DNA of 64,000 nucleotides from CAWAMR01 sp963783095 (lineage in GTDB: Bacteria; Planctomycetota; Planctomycetia; Gemmatales; Gemmataceae), in assembly GCA_963783095.1 (NCBI GenBank), contig CAWAMR010000017.1, forward strand, positions 1-64,000. The letters run 5' to 3'. The notes beneath the pieces were generated by a model. It saw only the letters and a list, made by a program, of their open reading frames with translations. It was not told where the DNA came from and did no database searches. Every line of letters begins with the position of its first letter. Position 1 is the stretch's first letter. Of this stretch, positions 57,491-64,000 are shown piece after piece. Made by a program: the position numbers and the translations under genes.

Positions 57491-59430
57491 TCATGCGACC
57501 GGGATCCTTATCGGCGGCCTCTTGGCCAGCACCCAAGCGAGTGCGGTTCTGAGAAACCCACGCTCGTCCATCTGTCTCTGAACGGGATGTCCCCAGTTTA
57601 TCAGGATTTCACTGCGCTTTAGGTCAATTTCGGCAATCGGTTGCTCCGCCGTGCCCTTCTTGTTGATCAGCACGAACGTCCGTTTAAAGAGAACGATCGA
57701 CCATTGCCACTCGGGTCTTGCCGTGTCGAGAAGGACTGTCTCTTCACAGTAGTCGATCTTGGATGGGTCCGCCAGATTCTTGGAAGATACGACCGTGAGG
57801 CCGCCGATTTTTGGTGGGAAGCCGATTTCCATCGCGCGGTGCTGGCAAGGCCGTTCACGCTCGATTTCTGAGAGAGGAGCATGGTTCGCAGTAGTTGGGC
57901 TGTGGCATCGCCTTGGTTGATGAAGTTTGACACCGCAGATGAAATGTCATCAAGAGCCTTATGCCGCAGTGCGGCTTTGCCAAGTGTATCCGAAAGACCT
58001 GATCGAACCGCACTCCGGCGAAGTACAGCGGAGATTATCTGCCAAACGTATCCACCGACACGTTCGCCTTCTCCAATGAGCTGACGGCGAAGAATTTTGA
58101 AGTGCTCGCTTTCCTCGTAAAAACTTTCCCGGCCAGGGTTTAGCGTATCAGTAGCGTCGAGTCCTGAAATAACAATGATCTCGCCCGTGATCTGACTTAG
58201 CGCTGCTCGATTCGCTCCGGTCAGAATTCCCTCAGCACCGAAAAAGCCGGAGTCACCGATGGCAACGCCGCGAACTCGAATGGAAATCCCTCGATATTCG
58301 GCGGGGAAAATGATGGTTTCGTACCCTGCCAGAAACCCCCTTGCTTTCAATCCTCCTTGATCAATGTCAACTTTGATGAGCATATCTGCGGGGACAATTT
58401 GACTCCCCGGTTCGAGCGGAAAGACCGGTCGGCGAAGCGAAACTGATGAACCTGCATGGACGACTTCCAAACGCGCAAGAGTGGTGTCTTGCGGAAAGCT
58501 CAATGCCTTCTCCACGCTCGGATTCGGGTTTTCCGCCGGGATGGAGTAGGGAATCGGAGTGCATCGAGACAGGTTCCACAGGAAGTGAGCGAAGCCACTT
58601 TGACTGCCGATATTCCGAACGAACCCTTTTCGCCGTGCGGACCGAAGCTCACGACAGACGAAGGGTTTTAGCTGCTTTGCGGTAATGACGGTTTTCGGAT
58701 CTCTTGACTTATCCTCACGAGCATCAAAAATGTCGATTGTTGCGAAGTCGTCGAGTTTCTCCAAGTCGGCATTGTCCGCCAAACGGAGCAATTTCTCGAA
58801 ATCCAACTGCGCCTTAAAGCGGAGCCCCTCACACGAAACTTTGATCACAATGGAGTTCGGCCCTTTGGGGTTGTCAAACGCTAGGTGCATCCTCTTGTGG
58901 TTCCATCGGTAATCTTTTCCTTCCTTCAGAAGTTTCGTCCCACGACCACTTGGTCTTATTATCTCGATTGAGATGCGGTCCTGAAGGAGGTCTGTGGAAA
59001 TCGGAACGGCGAGAAGAGGAAGAATCTCCAACGAACTAGGGGGATCAGCAAATTCCAAGTGTGTCTCAAATGTGCGGTCAGCCCCCGATTCGACTTCGAG
59101 GCGATCACAGTATCGTGCGAGCGCAAGAAACCCGATTCCCTTGCTTCCAATGCGCAACCTACCTTTGCGAGTCTTGTCACCAGCCCACCTTCTGCTTCCG
59201 CCGCCAATGCGTGCAAAATCGCCTCGAAATTCAAAGGGGCTCATTCCCTGTCCATCGTCGGTAACTGTTACCGAAGAAAAATCGTCGGAGAAACCTACGA
59301 GAACAGATTCCGCATCCGCATCAAATGCGTTGCTGATCAATTCCTTGAAGGCTTTGACGAACGGCTTGTAAACACCGGATAACTCACGGAGGATTGAGGG
59401 ATCGATTCCACCAAGGCGCATTCCAAGCAT
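57491..59430 (-). CDS. GHKL ATPase 3, ~645 aa (frameshifted)
   Basis: Starts MLGMRLGGIDPSILRELS. GHKL motifs: FKELISNAFDADAESVLVGF (near residue 30), VTVTDDGQGMSPFEF (near 55), LRIGSKGIGFLALARY (near 95). A later part (GFFGAEGILTGANRAAL) is like the GHKL-adjacent domain of ATPase 1. The frame breaks near 57868 in a CTC repeat (ctcctctctc); after it the protein continues with LSEIERERPCQHRAMEIGF and ends AKRPPIRIPVA at 57491. It is the first gene of the leftward operon and lies 43 bases upstream of the cysteine-free paralogue. It may be the counterpart of ATPase 1 or 2 for the radical-SAM pair. Confidence 0.8.
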
Positions 59431-59861
59431 TGGATAACCACTTCCACTTTCGATCAGGAGTCAGGAAAGGAGCAAACCCGTTCATGAAAAAAATTTTCAA
59501 CAACGCAAGTGTACCTTCCGATTTGGACCGCGATAACCATGACCACTTTGGTTCTCTTTCACTTCCAGAAAACGCCTTCGGAGAATCACTTTATCCGAAA
59601 AAAACTCAAGGCGAATCACCCAAGAGGGCAGGCGATTATATTGTTACAATTGTTTGATTATTCAACCGGAACGTACATCATTGGTTTTAATGGGGGTGGG
59701 GAGTCTCGACAAGATCGACATCTGTTCCCTAACTCGCTTCCTCTCATCAAATTTCTCTGTGATGACTGTGAATGAGAGATGCTTTCGACTGGACGAATAC
59801 GGCATCCGTCGAGTATCATAAGGTGTAGGCATATACGCATGTATATTTTGGGATCCGCGTG
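59431..59861. other. Divergent intergenic region
   Basis: About 430 bases. Near its right end, ATATAC-GCAT-GTATAT (59831-59846) is an inverted repeat 15 bases before the DUF5131 start, likely a regulator site or part of a promoter. The rest has no recognisable feature. Confidence 0.5.
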
Positions 59862-60692
59862 ATGAGTCAGACCTCCGAAATCGAGTGGACTGATGCGACG
59901 TGGAATCCAGTTCGAGGATGCACGAAAATTAGCTCTGGATGTGTGCACTGTTACGCGGAAACATTCGCAGAACGATTCCGAGGTGTTCCAGGCCATCCAT
60001 ACGAAGGCGGATTCGACCTCCGGCTTGTCCCTGAAAAGCTGGCTGAGCCATTGCGGTGGAAAACACCGAAGATGATTTTCGTGAATTCGATGAGCGACCT
60101 ATTTCACAAGGATATTCCGGACGAATACATCTTGGCCGTGGTCGGCATTATGCAAACCGCGAACTGGCACACCTATCAAGTCCTCACAAAACGATCAGAA
60201 CGCCTTCGCGACATGTTACAAACGAAACTCCACGCAGCTGGTGAAGCGGAACATATTTGGTGGGGGGTGAGCGTCGAAAACAAGAAACATGGACTCCCCA
60301 GGATCGATCATCTTCGGGATGCGCCCGCGAGAGTGCGGTTTCTCTCAGTGGAACCCCTCCTGGAAGATTTGGGTCAAATCAATCTGACCGGTATCCACTG
60401 GGCGATCGTTGGTGGTGAAAGCGGAAATGGAGCCAGACCTATGCTAAAAGAGTGGGTGTCCGCGATTCGAGATCAGTGTTCTGCGGCAAATGTGTCCTTC
60501 TTCTTCAAACAATGGGGTGGGGTAAGAAAAGGTAAGGCCGGACGTGAACTGGATGGGACCACCTACGATGAGATGCCAACTCGAGTTTCCCTTCCCGTAT
60601 TGCCTGCGGATGAGCGAAAGAAGGCAATTTTCGCAGTCGAATCACTTTATCCGGAAGCAACTGCCAAAGAGGAACCGAACTTATTCTCATGA
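59862..60692 (+). CDS. DUF5131 (phage Gp37/Gp68-type) Cys-cluster protein, 276 aa
   Basis: Starts MSQTSEIEWTDATWNPVRGC. Three cysteines in RGCTKISSGCVHCYAETFAE (near residue 17-27) form the cluster motif of this radical-SAM-like family. IFVNSMSDLFHKDIP, then YQVLTKRSERL, WWGVSVENKKHGLPR, and FLSVEPLLEDLG are the typical later segments, so the call is firm. Relatives often lie next to a partner with a methyltransferase-like fold. Here the candidates would be the 49798 or 52333 genes, but these are not adjacent. It faces away from the GHKL-3 operon across a short divergent region, which suggests it belongs to the same island. Confidence 0.85.
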   Translation: MSQTSEIEWTDATWNPVRGCTKISSGCVHCYAETFAERFRGVPGHPYEGGFDLRLVPEKLAEPLRWKTPKMIFVNSMSDLFHKDIPDEYILAVVGIMQTANWHTYQVLTKRSERLRDMLQTKLHAAGEAEHIWWGVSVENKKHGLPRIDHLRDAPARVRFLSVEPLLEDLGQINLTGIHWAIVGGESGNGARPMLKEWVSAIRDQCSAANVSFFFKQWGGVRKGKAGRELDGTTYDEMPTRVSLPVLPADERKKAIFAVESLYPEATAKEEPNLFS

Positions 60693-61593
60693 GAATCCAT
60701 GTCAAACAATTGAGGTCGCACGATTTTAAAGCACAGTTCGGTGATCGTGACCAAACGGGGTCCAGAAATCGCGGTTTTTTGCTCAGTTTTTGGCGAGCGT
60801 TCCGCCGCTCACTACCAACATGACGACAGATCCCTGGGCAAAACACATGGAGTCAGTTTTTTTGGGTCCTGCGCCCCCGCTCCGCATCCATGCTTCGCTT
60901 CCCGCCTCCGCCGCAGGCGCAACGGTGTGTGGCGTCGTGCCACAATGCGTCTTCGGCGACGTGAAATCCCCGGCTCCGCCGTTCCACAGTGCGGTTTCGC
61001 TTCGCGGCGTCGCTGCCTTGTTTGCTTTTTGGCCCCGCCCATACGGGACTTTTAAGGGGCCAAACGCAAACGAAGGCAGACGATTCGGCTTCGCCCGCCG
61101 CTACGCGAGATGCTGTTTGTTCCGTCGGGGCCTCCGCACCAAAAGCAGCGCCAATAACGTGCCAAACATCATTGCCGACCACCGACCAACCGAACCTCCC
61201 TTCCTGACTTGACACGATGCTCGAAGGACGACAAGGAAGGAGAATTGGGTGAAGGATTGGGACAGACGCTGATTCATTCATGGAATCTTCACACATACCA
61301 TTTTGTGCCGTTTGTGCTCCGAGCTTTGCTGCGTACAATGATTATTGTGGAAGATGCAAATCGTCGCGTGGGTTCGGGAAAACCGGGTTTTGAGGAAGTT
61401 CCAGCGGAGGCATTAGAGCAGTCCAGCAACACGCGGACAGCCATGACGATATCATCCCGTTCTTCGACTCGATGTTCAAGGGGATAGCCGCCACCAACCG
61501 TGACAAGACCTCGTTCACGAACAAGAAGACGCTGAACGAACTACGGTTCCCTGATGTGGCATCAGCAATTCCTTCAACAAGGGAGACTAACAC
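60693..61593. other. Gene-poor region before the last cassette
   Basis: From 60880 to 61200 the sequence is GC-rich with many small inverted repeats (for example GGCTCCGCCG and cttcgcttc words), so long open frames here are probably not genes. The last 200 bases include a plus-strand open fragment with a protein-like stretch (HDDIIPFFDSMFKGIAATNR, up to about 61590) but no start codon; it looks like the tail of a lost gene. Confidence 0.5.
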
Positions 61594-61947
61594 ATGGGAG
61601 ACAAAATCAGCATCGGCGGCAACGTGACCGGCTCTGCCGTTGGCTCGCACGCCAGCCTCAAGACAAGGGACATCATCACTCAGGTCCAGAGATCGGGTAT
61701 GGATGGCGACCTCAAGCAGAAGTTTATCGACGCGGCTGAATCGCTGGCAAACCTGAATATAGCCGAGGACGACAAGTCCGACGCCGCCGACGACTTGGCC
61801 AAACTAAAGGCCGAGTTAGAGAAGCCGACCAAGGACGAGGGCCGCATCGCAAAGATCTGGAATCGGATCAAAGCCGTGGCACCCACCGTAGCCTACATTT
61901 TGGCGTCGGCTGCGAGTATAGGGAAGATCGTGGGCGTGGTTGCGTGA
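61594..61947 (+). CDS. Gly-rich module protein 1, 117 aa
   Basis: Starts MGDKISIGGNVTGSAVGSHA after gggagactaacac. The first 30 residues hold the motif ISIGGNVTGSAVGSHASLK, then RDIITQVQ. The rest is a charged helical segment and a hydrophobic C-terminal stretch (APTVAYILASAASIGKIVGV). It is about 65 percent identical to the C-terminal part of the next gene's product. Proteins with a GG(N/D)VxGS strand-type motif are often encoded by antiphage or other conflict loci; the function of this one is unknown. Confidence 0.75.
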   Translation: MGDKISIGGNVTGSAVGSHASLKTRDIITQVQRSGMDGDLKQKFIDAAESLANLNIAEDDKSDAADDLAKLKAELEKPTKDEGRIAKIWNRIKAVAPTVAYILASAASIGKIVGVVA

Positions 61948-62023
61948 CCGAAATAACAGGCCGCTGTCGCGTGGCGGCAGGTGTTCGTGCGCCCTACCAT
62001 CACAATTGAAGGAGTCAAATTCC

Positions 62024-62713
62024 ATGTCTCGTCTTGATGAGAAGAAAGCAGCCCGCTTCAGGCTGCTCAAGGCGCTGTACGATGCCTCCGGCGCTGACCA
62101 ATTCAAATGCGTGCCGCTCTTTGATCTGGGTGAAGAAGTGGGCCTCAACCATGAAGAGACAGATCAAGCCGGCGAATACCTGCAAAAAGAAGGCTTACTC
62201 GAATTCAAAGCGTTTGGCCCTCAGATCGGAATTACTCATAGAGGTGTGAAAGAGGTCGAGGAGGCACTAGAGTATCCTGATCGTTCGACCAGGCATTTCT
62301 TGCCCGTAGGCGGTATCAACATCGGCATGATGGTCGGGTCTACAATCCACGCCAGCCATTCGGGCGAGATAATCAGCATCGGCGGCGACGTAATTGGCTC
62401 TGCGGTGGGTACGCACTCCAGCCTCAAGGTCAGAGACATCATTACGAAGATTCAAAAGTCTGCCATGGACACCGACCTCAAGGAGAAATTCGCTGCTGCG
62501 GCTGAAGAACTGCTCAACCTCAAGATCAATGAAGCCGACAAGTCCGATGCTGCCGACGATCTGATCAAGTTGCAAGTCGAGTTGGAGAAGCCGACCAAGG
62601 ACGAGGGTCGGATCCAAAAGATTTGGAACCGGATCGAGGACATGGTCCCGACAATTGCCTCGATCCTAGCGTCGACGGCCACACTCGCCAAGGTGGTAAG
62701 CAGCCACCTGTGA
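62024..62713 (+). CDS. Winged-helix plus Gly-rich module protein 2, 229 aa
   Basis: I chose ATG 62024 (MSRLDEKKAARFRLLKALYD) after attgaaggagtcaaa. Residues 10-85 form a winged helix (CVPLFDLGEEVGLNHEETDQ, then ITHRGVKEVEEAL). Then ISIGGDVIGSAVGTHSSLKV (near residue 116) and the same helical and hydrophobic C-terminal part as protein 1 follow (EKPTKDEGRIQKIWNRIEDM). So it is protein 1 with an added DNA- or protein-binding head. It lies 76 bases after protein 1. Confidence 0.8.
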   Translation: MSRLDEKKAARFRLLKALYDASGADQFKCVPLFDLGEEVGLNHEETDQAGEYLQKEGLLEFKAFGPQIGITHRGVKEVEEALEYPDRSTRHFLPVGGINIGMMVGSTIHASHSGEIISIGGDVIGSAVGTHSSLKVRDIITKIQKSAMDTDLKEKFAAAAEELLNLKINEADKSDAADDLIKLQVELEKPTKDEGRIQKIWNRIEDMVPTIASILASTATLAKVVSSHL

Positions 62714-62771
62714 CCCAGCGCACGGGGGCGCGGCCTCTTATGACCGCCATCATGATTAGGGGGGAAGGTGA

Positions 62772-63926
62772 ATGAAACTGCGCAAAGACCCTTCGGGGGC
62801 CATCGAGCTTCTTCTGTGGGACATGCCAGCCGCTGACATCGAACGCATCACTAAAACAGTGCTGAGCGAGGTGGAATCGAGCGGACCGGTTTCGATTACG
62901 CACATCGCTGGTGACGCGGTCAACTGCGCGATCGGTGCGGGTGCGTCGCTGACCGGTAGGGATCTGTTGACAGTGTTCGAGGGGCGCGGTGATACCGATT
63001 CCCTTGTCCGGGAGTTGCTTGCTCGATTGAGTCGTCTACAGTCGTTGGATGTGGAGTTACCGGAAAGACGTAGCGCCGCCCAAGTAGCCGAGGAGGTGGG
63101 TCAACGTGCCACAGCCAGACTCGCCAAAGAGTTGGCGGCGCGGAACCTCGCTGATCCTCGTAGCACCGATTTCGGGAAGACAAAGTACGCGAAGCGCCTC
63201 GGCTTCCCTAACGAACGGCAACAGGTCGAACCGTTACGAACGGTCGGCATCTTCTTCGCTTTGACACCTGCGCCGCTGATTTCCGATGGGGAAAAGAAGA
63301 ACTTCTTACAGTGGATGGATTGCAACCAGCGTCGATACCACCCCATCGACGACTGCTTCTTCCTCCCAGGGCCTATGCCGGACCTCATCTCCAAGGCACA
63401 CGTCTGGCACAACGGGCATCGCAATCGGTTTTTTCCAATGGTATCGAGTTACACTACATACGTGGCTCTCGAACTCGAAGAAGGGTACGTGGAGTACGGA
63501 TTTTGCCCCGGCAGCTTCTTCGAGGAAGACAAGGACAAGGTGTATTACGCCAAGGTAGTTGGTGGTTTTGTCGCCTTCCTCAGCTTTCTTCGTCATCTGG
63601 CCGAGACTTTCGGCGGCGATACGTCCGCCATCTTGGTCGGCCTAGCGTTGCGCGGCACGTCTAGCACGAGGCTGCGGTGCATAACGAAGCGAGTGATGGA
63701 ACACTACCTCGGCGGCGCGGTGCCGGAGGAAGATGGCTTCCGTTGGGTGAACGCGGCGACCGTTGGCACCGACTGGTCGCTGGACCGCCTCGCTCGACAA
63801 GCTGCTCTCGAACTGCTCGATCACTGGTCGTACTCCGGCCCGGCTTGGGCCGAAACCCCAGAGTTCACGGACGGCAAGTACACCGGCGACTATTACCGAG
63901 CAGACTTTCGCCGCCAATGGTATTGA
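62772..63926 (+). CDS. Module protein 3 with uncharacterised C-terminal domain, 384 aa
   Basis: Start after ggggggaaggtga. Residues 1-40 form a small domain. SITHIAGDAVNCAIGAGASL (near residue 41) then GRDLLTVF is a looser version of the Gly-rich motif of proteins 1 and 2. From about residue 160 there is a distinct domain of 220 residues (FLQWMDCNQRRYHPIDDCFF, FFPMVSSYTTYVALELEEGY, then FLSFLRHLAETFGG) that I do not recognise; it is the candidate effector. The three genes are in one direction with short gaps. Confidence 0.75.
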   Translation: MKLRKDPSGAIELLLWDMPAADIERITKTVLSEVESSGPVSITHIAGDAVNCAIGAGASLTGRDLLTVFEGRGDTDSLVRELLARLSRLQSLDVELPERRSAAQVAEEVGQRATARLAKELAARNLADPRSTDFGKTKYAKRLGFPNERQQVEPLRTVGIFFALTPAPLISDGEKKNFLQWMDCNQRRYHPIDDCFFLPGPMPDLISKAHVWHNGHRNRFFPMVSSYTTYVALELEEGYVEYGFCPGSFFEEDKDKVYYAKVVGGFVAFLSFLRHLAETFGGDTSAILVGLALRGTSSTRLRCITKRVMEHYLGGAVPEEDGFRWVNAATVGTDWSLDRLARQAALELLDHWSYSGPAWAETPEFTDGKYTGDYYRADFRRQWY

Positions 63927-63963
63927 CCCGTCACCTCTCCGCGCCTCAAGAGTAAGAAGCATC

Positions 63964-64000
63964 ATGTTGGATCCTAATCGTAACCTTTTGTCTGACTTGC
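63964..64000 (+). CDS. Possible start of the next gene (partial)
   Basis: An ATG at 63964 begins MLDPNRNLLSDL and the frame is open to the window end. It lies 37 bases after protein 3. Too short to judge. Confidence 0.3.
   Translation, partial: MLDPNRNLLSDL

Noticed and set aside
60790..61212. 140-residue frame after the DUF5131 gene
   Set aside because: Its composition comes from GC-rich small repeats, with no protein-like pattern after the first 20 residues.

Overview
The window looks like part of a plasmid or conjugative element from a planctomycete, probably a Gemmataceae-like bacterium. The planctomycete signal is a large Ser/Thr kinase fused to about 29 leucine-rich repeats. The replicon signal is a RepA gene beside an iteron origin with a DnaA box, a ParA cassette, a MobF-type relaxase, a TraG/VirD4 coupling protein, a 1.7-1.9k-residue methylase-helicase and a vapBC-like module. 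No rRNA, complete tRNA or core metabolic gene was seen.

Layout. Positions 1-8627 are a noisy reverse-complement copy of 8659-17316, with the mirror axis at 8628-8658. The left copy is full of small indels, and in places it is the more correct of the two. I read this as a fold-back long-read or contig-end artefact rather than biology, although a hairpin-ended replicon or a recent inverted duplication is possible. The real genes of that stretch are described on the right arm: an integrase start cut off at the axis, two hypothetical genes, a HEPN-type protein, two near-identical HTH proteins flanking a GIY-YIG-like gene, a LysR-like regulator, a small membrane protein and traG. From 16.3 to 21.4 kb, traG, lipoprotein and membrane-protein genes and a plasmid helicase form one leftward array. 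It starts at a block of four roughly 58-bp repeats. An ECF-like sigma factor follows, then a long gene-poor stretch, and then the methylase-helicase (25.0-30.7 kb).

From 30.6 to 33.5 kb lies a probable insertion, flanked by a duplicated ~100-bp segment and carrying a tRNA 3' end and a lipoprotein gene; a tyrosine recombinase follows it. Next come the LRR kinase (33.8-37.7 kb), a small-protein pair behind a conserved leader, the relaxase operon (leftward, 42.1-38.9 kb), a repeat-rich divergent region that may hold oriT or a centromere, parA, repA and oriV (42.6-45.1 kb).

The most interesting part is 46.3-60.7 kb. A rightward operon encodes a KOW/RHH protein, a HerA-like ATPase, two different GHKL ATPases, two Rossmann/methyltransferase-like proteins and a four-helix membrane protein with a HAD phosphatase domain. 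It converges on a leftward operon with a third GHKL ATPase and two B12-radical-SAM-like proteins, one of which lacks the cluster cysteines. A DUF5131 protein lies beside them. I recognise no described system with this composition and propose it as a candidate defence or DNA-processing island. At the right edge (61.6-63.9 kb) three adjacent genes share a Gly-rich module, which suggests a second small conflict-type cassette.

Several genes outside the inverted repeat also carry single frameshifts (methylase-helicase, relaxase, radical-SAM-like, GHKL-3), often in short repeats. Residual long-read indels are the simplest explanation, so broken genes here should not be called pseudogenes without checking reads.
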